Shown here: positions 37,376-47,771 of the stretch, one piece after another
Position numbering within the stretch: position 1 is the stretch's first letter
Layout: every line of letters begins with the position of its first letter
Program-made: the position numbers and the translations under genes
Assembly: GCF_000731795.2 (NCBI RefSeq)
Contig: NZ_JGVK01000022.1
Location: 1 to 64,000, forward strand
Source of the DNA: Candidatus Photodesmus blepharonis
GTDB taxonomy: Bacteria > Pseudomonadota > Gammaproteobacteria > Enterobacterales > Vibrionaceae
DNA: 64,000 nt
Reading direction: 5' to 3'
The notes under the pieces: model-generated
The model's input: only the letters and a program-made list of their open reading frames with translations
Told to the model about the DNA's origin: nothing
The model's database searches: none

Positions 37376-39583
37376 ATGCCTGCATCCATTGCTCGTATTG
37401 TATTACCTATTCCTTTAGATAAGCAGTTTGATTATTTGATACCTGCTCATCTATCTCCTATTTTGGGTGGGCGTGTTTCTGTGCCATTTGGTAAGCAAGT
37501 ATTGGTAGGTATTGTTGTCCAATTATTGAATGAGTCTACGTGTTCTCGTAAACAATTAAAACCTATTAGTCAAGTATTGGATGCTAATTCCCTATGGCCA
37601 GAAAAACTTTACTCATTACTTAGCTGGTGCAGTGAATTTTATCACTGTTCTCTTGGTGAGACATTGCATAGTGCACTTCCAAGCATGTTACGAAAAGGTA
37701 AACCAGCTAAATTTTCTAAATTTATTGAATGGAAATTGACTCATATGGGTAGAAGACAGCTAACAAAGGGTTTCGGTCGTGCTGTTAAACAAGCTAAGGT
37801 AATGAAAATGCTCGAATCTGGCACTGTAACACATCAAGATTTTTTAGACGAGCAGGTGAATATGATAGTACTTAGAACTTTAGAAAATAAGGGATGGATT
37901 AAAAAATCTTGTTTTAGTAAGCCAACTTTTTCTTCTTTCTCAAATAGCATAGAAACTGATGTTGATAAGCCGTCTTTAAATCAAGAGCAAAAGTTAGCGA
38001 TTGCAACTGTTAACTGTAATTCTGAATTTGGATGCTACTTACTTGAAGGAGTTACAGGTTCAGGCAAAACTGAAGTTTATTTGAATTTAATCAAGACAGT
38101 ACTAGAAAAAGGTCGTCAAGCATTAATTTTAGTTCCAGAAATTAGTTTAACGTTACAAACAATTTATCGCTTTAAAAAGCGTTTTAACGTTCATGTAGAA
38201 GTGATTCACTCAGGCTTAACCGACAGCGAGCGTTTGAATGCTTGGTTATCTGCACGGGATAACATTTCTCGTATCGTTATTGGTACACGTTCTGCGCTGA
38301 TGACGCCATTTTTAAATTTAGGTATCATTATCGTTGATGAAGAGCATGATATGTCCTATAAACAAAAAGATAGTCTGCGTTATCACGCACGCGATGTGGC
38401 AGTAATGCGTGCTAGTAAAGAAAAAATCCCAGTGATATTGGGTTCAGCTACCCCTGCCTTGGAGACACTATATAATGCTCTAAGCGGAAAATATCATCAT
38501 CTCACTTTAAGCCAGAGAGCTGGAAACGCAGTATCGACTAAAAACAAGATAGTCGATGTAAAAGGGCTGTATTTGAAAGGTGGGTTGTCAGAGCCGTTAA
38601 TCATTGAAATGCGTAAACATTTAACAGCAAAAAATCAAGTAATGCTTTTTCTCAACCGAAGAGGTTTTTCGCCTGTATTAATGTGTCGTGAATGTGGCTG
38701 GGTTGCCGAGTGTCAACGTTGTGATGCTTACTGCACTTTCCATCAACATAGCAATGAAATGCGTTGCCATCATTGCGGATCGCAGCGTTCAGTTGTTCAT
38801 CAATGTGAAGATTGTGGTACAGAAGGCTTAATGAGAGTAGGAGTAGGAACTGAACGGTTAGAAGAGCAGTTAGCACAGCTGTTTCCTGAATATAAAGTTA
38901 TTCGTATTGACCGTGATAGCATGCGAAGAAAGGGTAGCTTTAGGCATGCTCTTGAATTGATCCAAAATGGTGAATATAAAATTTTGATTGGCACGCAAAT
39001 GCTGGCTAAAGGACACCATTTTCCCAATGTAACTTTAGTGGCTTTATTAGACATTGACAGCTCATTGTATAGTAGTGACTTTAGAGCCTCTGAACGTCTA
39101 GCTCAATTATTTATTCAGGTTGCGGGTAGAGCAGGAAGATCCAGCAAACTTGGAGAGGTTATTCTTCAGACTCATCATCCAGAACATAATTTACTTCAAG
39201 TGTTATTAAACAAAAGTTATCGGCACTTTGCAGATTCTGCACTACGAGAACGTAAACTGGCTATGCTACCACCGTACACATTTTTAAGCTTATTTAGAGC
39301 AGAGTCCAATAGTGCTGAACTAGTGGAAAATTTTATGCATGAGGTCAAATGTATTCTCGAAAGCCATTTGTTGTTTGATGATACTTCTTGCATGATTTTG
39401 GGTCCGAATCCTGCGCCATTAGCAAGGAGAGCTGGTAAATTACGTTGGCAGCTACTACTCCGAACTCAAACACGTTCTCTAATGAAAAAAATATTAATAA
39501 GTTCGAGACTTATGATTAGCTCGTTACCAACAGCAAGAAAAGTTCGTTGGTCATTGGATGTGGAACCACAGGATTTAAGTTAA
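37376..39583 (+). CDS. priA: Primosomal protein N' (replication restart helicase)
   Basis: A 3'-to-5' DNA helicase that reloads the replisome at stalled forks. The 735-residue product is full length. In order: N-terminal DNA-binding domain (ASIARIVLPIPLDKQFDYL), Walker A GVTGSGKTEVYLNLI near residue 224, DEEHD, GSATPALETLY, then the zinc cluster with eight cysteines in CRECGWVAECQRCDAYC and CHHCGSQ...CEDCG, and the later helicase motif QVAGRAGRSSKLGEV. The start ATG follows GAGG. Downstream cytR, ftsN and hslVU, usual in vibrios, are absent. Confidence 0.97.
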   Translation: MPASIARIVLPIPLDKQFDYLIPAHLSPILGGRVSVPFGKQVLVGIVVQLLNESTCSRKQLKPISQVLDANSLWPEKLYSLLSWCSEFYHCSLGETLHSALPSMLRKGKPAKFSKFIEWKLTHMGRRQLTKGFGRAVKQAKVMKMLESGTVTHQDFLDEQVNMIVLRTLENKGWIKKSCFSKPTFSSFSNSIETDVDKPSLNQEQKLAIATVNCNSEFGCYLLEGVTGSGKTEVYLNLIKTVLEKGRQALILVPEISLTLQTIYRFKKRFNVHVEVIHSGLTDSERLNAWLSARDNISRIVIGTRSALMTPFLNLGIIIVDEEHDMSYKQKDSLRYHARDVAVMRASKEKIPVILGSATPALETLYNALSGKYHHLTLSQRAGNAVSTKNKIVDVKGLYLKGGLSEPLIIEMRKHLTAKNQVMLFLNRRGFSPVLMCRECGWVAECQRCDAYCTFHQHSNEMRCHHCGSQRSVVHQCEDCGTEGLMRVGVGTERLEEQLAQLFPEYKVIRIDRDSMRRKGSFRHALELIQNGEYKILIGTQMLAKGHHFPNVTLVALLDIDSSLYSSDFRASERLAQLFIQVAGRAGRSSKLGEVILQTHHPEHNLLQVLLNKSYRHFADSALRERKLAMLPPYTFLSLFRAESNSAELVENFMHEVKCILESHLLFDDTSCMILGPNPAPLARRAGKLRWQLLLRTQTRSLMKKILISSRLMISSLPTARKVRWSLDVEPQDLS

Positions 39584-40033
39584 TGCTAATGAATTATTAT
39601 TGATCGTCTTCTAATGGATGTTCTCATTTTCCAGTGCAAAAATTAAAGTTTAATTGCTTTAGTTTAAATGAGCATTTTTGATAGTTTGGATCAATTTATC
39701 ACTAGCCTTGGGTACTACATGCTGCTATGTTTCCCAGAAAAGTTTCTGACATCAGATAATGTTGTTAAGTATCTTATTTAAACTAGCGGAGTCGTTGGAA
39801 GCAAATCTGCATGCTAACTTAAGTTTTTGTAAAATCAAAGAGTAATTTAGTTAAATCATGGTGAATTTATGTACTTGAATAAATAGAATTTATTTTAACT
39901 TATAATTTTTTGTGCTATCACGGGTACGTCCTTTGAATTGATTGATTTTTTTATTTAGATTTCCAGGATTTTTCTTATTTTTTTGTTTGGTATAATCGAA
40001 CAGTATAACATACTAGAAAGTAGTATTTAAATT
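39584..40033. other. Gene-free stretch between priA and uvrD
   Basis: 450 AT-rich bases. TATAAT at 39991-39996 is a good -10 about 40 bases before uvrD, but no clear -35 is seen. No LexA box of the CTGT-N8-ACAG type was found. No remnant of cytR or ftsN was recognised. Confidence 0.5.
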
Positions 40034-42205
40034 ATGATAGATGAAAATTTGTTGTTCAATGCCCTCAACAATAGGCAACGTGAAGCTGTAATGGCACCGT
40101 TAAAAAATTTACTTGTACTTGCTGGTGCAGGTAGTGGTAAAACTCGAGTTTTAGTTTATCGTATTGCATGGCTGATTTCCGTAGAACAAGTGTCACCATT
40201 TTCAATCATGTCTGTAACTTTTACTAATAAAGCAGCAATAGAAATACGTAATCGTGTTGAAAAATTAATGATGGGTAGTGATTCTGGGATGTGGAGTGGT
40301 ACTTTTCATGGAATTTGTCACCGTCTTTTACGTGCACATTGCTTAGAGGCTAATTTGTCAGAAGATTTTCAAGTCATTGATACTGATGATCAAATTCGAT
40401 TGTTGCGTCGTTTAATTAAAATCCAAAACCTTGATGAAAAAAAAATATCGGCCGAACAATCAGCGTATTGGATCAATTGTAAGAAAGATGAAGGATTGCG
40501 TCCACAACATATTGATGCATATTATAATCCCATGATCAGAATTCATTTGCAGATTTATAAGATCTATCAAGAAGCGTGCGATCGTGCGAATCTTGTTGAT
40601 TTCGCGGAAATTTTGTTGCGTGCTCATGAATTATTACGCAATAGAAAAGATATTCGAGAACATTATCAATCGCTTTTTAAGTATATTTTAGTCGATGAGT
40701 TTCAGGACACAAACAATATTCAATATGCTTGGTTACGTATGATTTCTGGACTTAAATGTCATGTAATGGTTGTTGGTGATGATGATCAATCTATTTATGG
40801 CTGGCGTGGAGCGAAAGTAGAAAATATTGAAAAATTCATTTTTGATTTTCCAAATGCAAGCACTATTTGTTTGGAACAAAATTATCGTTCCACTAAAATT
40901 ATTTTAGAAGCTGCAAACACTTTAATTTCCAACAACGTTGGACGTATGAATAAAGAACTATGGACTAATAGCGAAAAGGGTGAGCGTATTTCAATTTATT
41001 CAGCTTACAACGAACTTGATGAAGCAAATTTTATAATAAGGAAAATAAAAGAGTGGAATAAAGTTAGAAGTAGCTTATTAAATGATATTGCTGTGCTATA
41101 TCGTAACAATTCGCAGTCTCGTGTCTTGGAAGAAGCACTGGTTCGGGCTGGTATTCCCTATCGTATTTATGGTGGTACGCGATTTTTTGAGCGTAAAGAA
41201 ATTAAAGATGTTTTAAGTTATTTGCGTTTAATTCTCAATCGTAATGATGATGCAGCTTTTGAGCGTATAGTTAATATTCCAATGCGTGGTCTTGGTAATA
41301 AAACATTGGAAGTCATTCGTTTTGCTGCTCAGGATCGTAACGCTACAATGTGGCAAACCAGCATTGCTTTACTAGATGAAAAAATCTTATCGAAAAGAGC
41401 AGCTGAATGTTTAAGTTGTTTTATTGAACTGATCAATACAATGGAAAAGGATACCATAGGGATGCCCTTACATGAGAGAACCGACTATGTAATTAAACAT
41501 TCTGGTTTATTTGCAATGTATGAGAAAGAGAGGAGCGAAAAATCTCAAGTTCGTATTGATAACTTGGAGGAGCTTGTTACCGCAACTCGTCAGTTTAAGA
41601 AACCGAAAGAGGTTGAAGGAATGGAATCAATGACAGCATTTTTAACCCATTCAGCTTTCGAATCTAGCGGAAATCAAGTTGTTGGTTCTAAAGAGGTTGT
41701 TCAGTTAATGACATTACATAGCGCAAAGGGTTTGGAATTTTCATTGGTATTTATGGTAGGGGTTGAGGAAGGTATTTTCCCAAGTCCGATGTCGGCTAAA
41801 AAAGAATCATCTTTAGAAGAAGAACGTCGTCTCTGCTATGTAGGTATGACTCGTGCTATGGAAAAGCTTTACATGACTTATGCTACAACTCGTCGTCTTT
41901 ATGGACAGGATAAGTATCGCAATCGCTCTCGTTTTATTCATGAATTACCTCAAATCTGTTTAGAGGAGGTCAGTATTCAGATTCAAGCAAACAATTTCTC
42001 AATATGTAACCAAAATTTTGTTCAGGAAAGATCTAATGAGATAGGTTTTTGTTTAGGTACTCAAGTAATACATCCTAATTTTGGTCAAGGCACTATCATT
42101 AATTCTGAAGGACATGGGCAAAGAAGTCGTGTTCAGGTAGACTTTAATAGCGAAGGTGTAAAGTGGCTGGTTACTGCTTATGCAAAATTAAAGAGAGCGC
42201 GCTAA
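40034..42205 (+). CDS. uvrD: DNA helicase II
   Basis: Helicase for nucleotide-excision and mismatch repair. The 723-residue product begins with the Q motif LNNRQREAVMAP and Walker A LAGAGSGKTRVL. VDEFQDTN is motif II, GDDDQSIYGWRGA motif III, EQNYRSTKIIL motif IV and VQLMTLHSAKGLEF motif V. A C-terminal segment, GTQVIHPNFGQGTI, matches the UvrD tail that binds partner proteins. All parts are in place and length is normal. The ribosome site is weak. A following membrane EEP-family gene runs in the same direction. Confidence 0.97.
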   Translation: MIDENLLFNALNNRQREAVMAPLKNLLVLAGAGSGKTRVLVYRIAWLISVEQVSPFSIMSVTFTNKAAIEIRNRVEKLMMGSDSGMWSGTFHGICHRLLRAHCLEANLSEDFQVIDTDDQIRLLRRLIKIQNLDEKKISAEQSAYWINCKKDEGLRPQHIDAYYNPMIRIHLQIYKIYQEACDRANLVDFAEILLRAHELLRNRKDIREHYQSLFKYILVDEFQDTNNIQYAWLRMISGLKCHVMVVGDDDQSIYGWRGAKVENIEKFIFDFPNASTICLEQNYRSTKIILEAANTLISNNVGRMNKELWTNSEKGERISIYSAYNELDEANFIIRKIKEWNKVRSSLLNDIAVLYRNNSQSRVLEEALVRAGIPYRIYGGTRFFERKEIKDVLSYLRLILNRNDDAAFERIVNIPMRGLGNKTLEVIRFAAQDRNATMWQTSIALLDEKILSKRAAECLSCFIELINTMEKDTIGMPLHERTDYVIKHSGLFAMYEKERSEKSQVRIDNLEELVTATRQFKKPKEVEGMESMTAFLTHSAFESSGNQVVGSKEVVQLMTLHSAKGLEFSLVFMVGVEEGIFPSPMSAKKESSLEEERRLCYVGMTRAMEKLYMTYATTRRLYGQDKYRNRSRFIHELPQICLEEVSIQIQANNFSICNQNFVQERSNEIGFCLGTQVIHPNFGQGTIINSEGHGQRSRVQVDFNSEGVKWLVTAYAKLKRAR

Positions 42206-42345
42206 GATTACTTATAAGATTTTGGGTAAATTTATTTCTCTCTTAAATTTATAAGAGTTAAAATTGTTCTAGGTAAATTTCGTTATTTTAGACGATACTT
42301 GAGAGAGGAATTATCAGTTTGTATCGTTTAAATCGAGAGAATTGA

Positions 42346-43284
42346 ATGCAGTTATTTCGATGTTTTTTATGGATGCTTATATTTTCCCCAGTCATTGTTT
42401 GGTTGAAATTAGCCTTCATTGTTGAGCATTGGTGGTTGGAAAATTTCATTGCTGTGCCTAATTTGTTGCTCGTCTATTACTTAGTGCTAATTTTATTTTT
42501 TATTAGTTCGAAACTGTGGTTATGTACATTATTTTGTATAACATTGTTTTTTGGAGTATTTTTTTTTATTCCGCCGATGCATCGGACTGTTGTAGAAAAC
42601 TGTATTATGCCAATAACTATCGTTCAATTTAATGTTTTTTATGGGAATCAAGATGTTAACGCTTTTATTAACTACTTAATATATAAACCGGCTGATTTAG
42701 TCGTATTGCAAGAGGTTTCTCCGAAAGAAAGGGAGAAGTTTAAGCTTCTAGATGATATATATCCATTCCAATATGGAGAAGAACAAAATGTTGGATACTC
42801 TTTTAGCCAAATGATTTTAAGTAAAGCTCCTTTAATGGATATGTCAGTTTTTCATACTTCTCATGGACATAATATAATTAGTGGATCATGGAATTTAGCT
42901 TCAGGGAAAAAAATCAAGCTTTTTACTGCACATCTACCATCACCAAGAACAAAAGAACTTTGGTATCGACGGAATATGCTTTTGAGCACTATTGAGTATA
43001 TGGTTGATCAATCGCTATCGGATGAAATACTGGTGATAGGAGATTTCAATCTATCAGCTAACAGTGTGCGTTTTTTATCGCTATTTCCAAACTTTCAAAG
43101 TATTCCAGTTGCTAGCTGGCCTAATTGGATACCGTGGTTTTCTACGCCATCTTTTGCCATGATTAGCATTGATCACTTATGGCTTAAATCTATTAAGTCT
43201 GGTTGGAAAATTTGTATTCGAACAGCGAAAGAATCGGTGTTAGGTTCTGATCATCGTATGGTATTAACAAAGATATCTTATTGA
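42346..43284 (+). CDS. Membrane-anchored endonuclease/exonuclease/phosphatase family protein
   Basis: The 312-residue protein has about three hydrophobic segments in the first 90 residues, followed by an EEP (DNase I-like) domain. Motifs are the metal-binding Glu in VVLQEVSPKE, GDFNLSAN, and the ending GSDHRMV with the catalytic Asp-His. The EEP family includes nucleases, phosphatases and phospholipases; the real substrate cannot be told from sequence. E. coli YafD has a similar domain. GAGAG precedes the ATG. No partner is seen; uvrD is 140 bases upstream. Confidence 0.85.
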   Translation: MQLFRCFLWMLIFSPVIVWLKLAFIVEHWWLENFIAVPNLLLVYYLVLILFFISSKLWLCTLFCITLFFGVFFFIPPMHRTVVENCIMPITIVQFNVFYGNQDVNAFINYLIYKPADLVVLQEVSPKEREKFKLLDDIYPFQYGEEQNVGYSFSQMILSKAPLMDMSVFHTSHGHNIISGSWNLASGKKIKLFTAHLPSPRTKELWYRRNMLLSTIEYMVDQSLSDEILVIGDFNLSANSVRFLSLFPNFQSIPVASWPNWIPWFSTPSFAMISIDHLWLKSIKSGWKICIRTAKESVLGSDHRMVLTKISY

Positions 43285-44311
43285 TATAGTAGAATTTTTT
43301 TTAGTCTTTTCTATTTTTTATACATGTTCTCTTTTTATGCGTTATCGGATGTTTTATCCTAAATGTAATCTAGTAAGGTTTAAATACACTTAAAACTGCT
43401 CCAGATCTTTAGGATTTACCAGAAAAATCACTTTTTCTTTGTGTTTCCAGAAAGCTAGCACGACCTGTTGTATGTTTTTCATGTTTATAACATTATGATA
43501 CCGAGGTTACGCAGCTTCAAAACTTTCTTTAGTTTAGCTTTTTTTAGAGAACGTATGTCCTTACTGTAAGAAATAATTTAAAAGTATTTTTGTTGTTGAT
43601 TATAGAGTTAAGGATTAATTTCTTGAGTCATCAAACGATAAAATTTTTGCATAATATCTTTGATGCTCTGTTTCAAATTTTCAATACCTTGGGTAAATTT
43701 AGTATTTTAGAAGATTAAGAGGGTTTTGCAATGCTGCTGAGATATTAAAGCTTTGCGATTAAGATTTGTCGCTCATTTGTAAATTATGATAAATTTCCAG
43801 CAGAAAATTTAACATACAATCCGCTTTATTTAATTATGAATATCTCTAATTTTATTCCAAACTTTTCCTCCTGAATACAAATTGCTTTAAACTTCGCAGA
43901 ATTGAATGTCGTACAAGTGCTTTTAAAAAAAGAGATTTATGTGGCGTCGAAAACACAAAGATCAGCGTTTTTCCTGAACCAATTTTTTATGACGACAACA
44001 AATCCTTTGATAGTGATAGGAATAGTTTTTTTTGAATTTCTGTTAGGTGTTTAAAACCATGATGGTTAAGATTTTTCAATGCTGATTACATCCGTGTAAC
44101 AAAATCTTTAGTGTATTTTAACTACTTCCGTTTTATTTATAAAGCATTTCTTAGCCAGTCTGTACTAAGGACAAAAAAGAAGATAGTCTATAATAACGTG
44201 AAGTTATTCTGCATGCATTGGAGAATCGCATTAAATTTATAAAAAAATATAAAGCTGTGTAGTTTTACTATCTAGAATGGAAGTATGTTTCCAAAAAATT
44301 TTGAGGGGAAC
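43285..44311. other. One-kilobase stretch without a gene, upstream of pfkA
   Basis: 1027 AT-rich bases, broken in all frames. In vibrios fieF and cpx genes lie near pfkA; I recognise no remnant of them. A 30-residue leftward frame at 43390-43482 (MKNIQQVVLAFWKHKEKVIF...) has a protein-like composition and may be the residue of a lost gene. A rightward frame at about 43623 with AAGGA upstream is similarly short. Neither is called as a gene. Confidence 0.5.
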
Positions 44312-45274
44312 ATGATTAAAAAGATTGGTGTTTTAACAAGTGGTGGTGATGCACCTGGTATGAATGCTGCTGTTCGTGGTGTTGTTCGTACTGCATTAGG
44401 TAAAGGTTTAGAAGTTTATGGTATTTTCGACGGTTATCTTGGGCTTTACGAAGACTGTATCAAACAGCTTTATCGTTCCAGCGTATCTGATGTTATCAAC
44501 AAAGGTGGTACTTTCTTGGGTTCTGCTCGTTTCCCGGAGTTTAGAAACGCTGAAGTTCGTAAAAAAGCAATAGAAAATTTAAAGAAATATTGTATTGATG
44601 CGCTCGTTGTTGTGGGTGGTGATGGTTCTTATATGGGAGCTAAAAAATTAACTGAAATGGGTTATCCATGTATTGGTCTTCCTGGTACTATTGACAATGA
44701 TATTGCGGGTACTGATTACACTATTGGTTATTTGAGTGCGTTAAATACAGTAATTGATGCAATTGATCGTTTACGTGATACGTCTTCTTCTCATCAGCGT
44801 ATTTTTATTGTTGAGATAATGGGACGTCATTGTGGTGATTTGACTCTTATGTCTGCAATTGCTGGTGGTTGTGAGTATATTATTACTCCAGAAACGGGAT
44901 TAAATAAAAGACAACTAATTAGTAATATTCAGGATGGTATTTCAGGAGGTAAGAAGCACGCAATTATTGCTCTAACTGAACTTATGATGGATGTCAATGA
45001 GTTGGCAAGAGAGATTGAAGCGGCAACGGGTCGTGAAACTCGTGCAACGGTTCTGGGTCATATACAACGCGGTGGTCGCCCTGCAGCGTTTGACCGTGTA
45101 CTAGCCTCTCGTATGGGGAACTATGCTGTTCACTTATTGATGAAGGGCTATGGTGGTCGTTGTATAGGCATTCAGAAAGAAGAGCTTGTTCATCATGATA
45201 TTGTAAATGCGGTTGAGAATATGAAACGTCCAGTTCGTAACGATTTATTTAAAGTAGCAGAAGAGTTGCTTTAG
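44312..45274 (+). CDS. pfkA: 6-phosphofructokinase
   Basis: Phosphorylates fructose 6-phosphate in glycolysis. From the ATG at 44312 the product is 320 residues, the same length as E. coli PfkA. It starts [18 protein letters not shown] and has [28 protein letters not shown] (catalytic Asp) and [18 protein letters not shown] lies before this ATG; an ATG at 44285 would add nine residues and is not supported. alaA converges downstream. Confidence 0.97.
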   Translation: MIKKIGVLTSGGDAPGMNAAVRGVVRTALGKGLEVYGIFDGYLGLYEDCIKQLYRSSVSDVINKGGTFLGSARFPEFRNAEVRKKAIENLKKYCIDALVVVGGDGSYMGAKKLTEMGYPCIGLPGTIDNDIAGTDYTIGYLSALNTVIDAIDRLRDTSSSHQRIFIVEIMGRHCGDLTLMSAIAGGCEYIITPETGLNKRQLISNIQDGISGGKKHAIIALTELMMDVNELAREIEAATGRETRATVLGHIQRGGRPAAFDRVLASRMGNYAVHLLMKGYGGRCIGIQKEELVHHDIVNAVENMKRPVRNDLFKVAEELL

Positions 45275-45351
45275 ATAAGATAAAATAGCCAACCGCGTGT
45301 TGTAGATAAAGATGAATAGTTAGCAGTTTACGGTTTAATTAATGACAAATG

Positions 45352-46566
45352 CTATTGGCTATAGGTTGATAAGAATTGTTCAAGTCGGTAGATCACAGTC
45401 TCAAGATCTGTAATATGTGGTAAAGTAACCATTCGGAAATGATCAGGCTTTGGCCAGTTGAATCCAGTTCCTTGAACTAATAGCACTTTTTCTTGAATCA
45501 AAAAATCCAGGATCATTTTTTGATCATCTTTGATGTTATACATTCGGGTATCAATTTTTGGAAATAAATACATTGCACCCTTAGGCTTAACGCAAGATAT
45601 ACCGGGGATTTGATTTACTAGTTTCCAAGCATAGTTGCGTTGCTCTAGTAGGCGACCACCAGGAAGGATTAGTTCATTGGAACTTTGACATTCACTCAGC
45701 GCCGTTTGAATTGCGTGTTGTGTCGGTACGTTAGCGCATAGACGCATAGAGGTAAGCATTTCTAAGCCGCTAATATAACCTTGGGCCATATGCTTAGGAC
45801 CAGTTACTAGCATCCAGCCACTTCGGAATCCGCATACGCGGTAGGCTTTAGATAAACCATTGAACGTTACTACCAACACATCTTCGGCAATTGCTGCGAT
45901 GGGAGTATGTACCATGCCATCATATAGAATTTTTTCATAGATTTCATCGGAAAAGATGATTAATTTATGTTGGCGTGCGATTTCAGAAATTTTCAGCAAA
46001 AAATCATAGCTATATACAGATCCTGTTGGATTATTCGGATTAATCAATATAATACCGCGTGTTTTTGATGTAATCTTTTTTTTTATATCTATGAGATCAG
46101 GATACCAATCGGCTGCTTCATCACAGATATAATGTACGGCCTTACCGCCTGATAACGCGATTGATGCTGTCCACAGTGGATAGTCAGGTGCAGGGACAAG
46201 CATCTCATCTCCATTGTTTAGGAGCGCTTGCATTGATATCACAATTAGTTCAGAGGCTCCATTACCAATGTAAATATCATCTACATTTAAAGTATGGACG
46301 CCTTTTTTTTTATAATACTGAACTATAGCTTTACGTGCTGAGTAGATACCTTTTGAGTTGCAGTAGCCTTGTGATGCCGGTAAGTTCTGGATGACATCCA
46401 AAAGAATTTTATCAGGAGCGTTAAAACCAAATGAAGCAGGATTACCAATATTTAATTTAAGGATTTTTTCCCCTTCCTCTTCCATGCGTTTAGCATGTTT
46501 TAGTATAGATCCTCTAATGTCGTAACAGACATTGTCTAGTTTTAATGACATCTCAACGTTTTGCAT
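45352..46566 (-). CDS. alaA: Glutamate-pyruvate aminotransferase AlaA
   Basis: PLP enzyme that makes alanine from pyruvate and glutamate. The 404-residue product matches E. coli AlaA (YfbQ) almost end to end: KLDNVCYDIRGSILKHAKRME, LKLNIGNPASFGF, GDEMLVPAPDYPLW, INPNNPTGSVY, the PLP lysine in FNGLSKAYRVCGFRSGW, and SMRLCANVP. AGGA precedes the ATG by seven bases. It is a single-gene unit. Confidence 0.95.
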   Translation of the reverse strand: MQNVEMSLKLDNVCYDIRGSILKHAKRMEEEGEKILKLNIGNPASFGFNAPDKILLDVIQNLPASQGYCNSKGIYSARKAIVQYYKKKGVHTLNVDDIYIGNGASELIVISMQALLNNGDEMLVPAPDYPLWTASIALSGGKAVHYICDEAADWYPDLIDIKKKITSKTRGIILINPNNPTGSVYSYDFLLKISEIARQHKLIIFSDEIYEKILYDGMVHTPIAAIAEDVLVVTFNGLSKAYRVCGFRSGWMLVTGPKHMAQGYISGLEMLTSMRLCANVPTQHAIQTALSECQSSNELILPGGRLLEQRNYAWKLVNQIPGISCVKPKGAMYLFPKIDTRMYNIKDDQKMILDFLIQEKVLLVQGTGFNWPKPDHFRMVTLPHITDLETVIYRLEQFLSTYSQ

Positions 46567-46768
46567 TGTACGGTTCCTGAAGACTGCAATTCCGGCTTTG
46601 GATAATCGGATAAAATTAAGTAAAAGTTAAATAATGGGGAAATAACATTAACGCCTGTATAGATGATTTTGTCATCGCACTAATAACTTGATAAAGCTCC
46701 AGTATTGGAATTCCAAGAAAGAAAATCGTAGGATACTCGTGACTACAGGTGTGACTGCTTGATTGGAA

Positions 46769-46788
46769 AGCCACCAAATAAGGTGGCT
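46769..46788 (-). terminator. Terminator after the porin gene
   Basis: AGCCACC (46769-46775) and GGTGGCT (46782-46788) form a perfect 7-bp GC-rich stem with a six-base loop, 33 bases after the porin stop codon. On the minus strand TTTCC follows, a short U-tract. Confidence 0.7.
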
Positions 46789-46820
46789 CTTCGCATATGA
46801 AAAAATCGAGTTGATATAAT

Positions 46821-47771
46821 CTAGAAAGTGGCTTTGATACCTAGAACGACGCCAGTCTGGCTTTGATCTTCACTATTACCAGCAACCTCAAAATAAGCAG
46901 TGGTCTTCGGTGCTAAGCTATAACCAGCATTTACATACCAAGAATCTACATCTTCTATATCGGAATGATCAATATCAGCAATATTGTAGCCTGCAGCAAA
47001 CAACCACTTATTCATCATATAATCTGCAGCCAGATAAATGTTATCACGCTTTATATCTGTGCCAGGTTGAGAGATATCCCCGTCAACAGTATAGTAAGCT
47101 ATTGCTAAATTTGTATTTTCTATCCCGGAAAAGCGAGCTTCCAGAGCAAGTAAAGACTCTTTAGCTGCAAAATTGTCTGCATCGATATCACCATACGCAA
47201 CAGAAAAGTCTAAGCTGCCTGCTCGAAAGCCAACTCTCGCATCAGCGTATGAGCCATGCTCCCCTATTTTTTCAAAATTTCCATTCTTGTCTTGAGCGTA
47301 GGAAAGAGTGCCGTAGAACATACCAGTGTCCATATCATAACGAACCATTTCATCACCGCAGAACAAGCTCTCATCAGCATGTAAAAAACTATTTTCGCCT
47401 AATTGGTAATCTGAACTGATCCCCACATCGTCTAAGGCACCGCAAGTACGGCCAATCCGTAGAGAGCCTAAGGATTGAGAGTGAAGTGTAAGGTAGACAT
47501 CACCAATGCTGCCAGTATTGTCGCTGGAGCCCTCAAACTCCCAGTGACCACTGAGCTGAAGATCATCATTGATAGTGTAGTTAACATCAAAACCAAAGTC
47601 TGCATCATCAACTCTCCTTTTGAATGGAGAGTTATCTGAAATTGCTCTTTCATGAACAACTTCTAGTTTACCTTGGAGGTTCACTTTGATCCCATCATGG
47701 TTGTAAACTTCGAGACCAGCCTGAGCAGAACTTGCTGCCATAACGCCTAGAGCTACTAGAGTTTTTTTCAT
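46821..47771 (-). CDS. OmpU-like general porin
   Basis: A 316-residue outer-membrane trimeric porin. The signal peptide MKKTLVALGVMAASSAQA is followed by GLEVYNHDGIKVNLQGKLEV, the usual start of vibrio OmpU porins. Alternating strands follow, and the last residue is Phe (GIKATF), the barrel assembly signal. Around residues 105-140, the constriction-loop region, two cysteines (about 110 and 138, in GRTCGALDD and LFCGDEM) occur; porins rarely have cysteine, so an intraloop disulfide is possible. It is the main porin of this window and could admit host nutrients. OmpU is used by V. fischeri in host colonisation; a similar role here is inference. Confidence 0.88.
   Translation of the reverse strand: MKKTLVALGVMAASSAQAGLEVYNHDGIKVNLQGKLEVVHERAISDNSPFKRRVDDADFGFDVNYTINDDLQLSGHWEFEGSSDNTGSIGDVYLTLHSQSLGSLRIGRTCGALDDVGISSDYQLGENSFLHADESLFCGDEMVRYDMDTGMFYGTLSYAQDKNGNFEKIGEHGSYADARVGFRAGSLDFSVAYGDIDADNFAAKESLLALEARFSGIENTNLAIAYYTVDGDISQPGTDIKRDNIYLAADYMMNKWLFAAGYNIADIDHSDIEDVDSWYVNAGYSLAPKTTAYFEVAGNSEDQSQTGVVLGIKATF

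Noticed and set aside
39951-40033. LexA box before uvrD
   Set aside because: The sequence has CAGTATAACATACTAG, not CTGT-N8-ACAG; the arms are in the wrong orientation.
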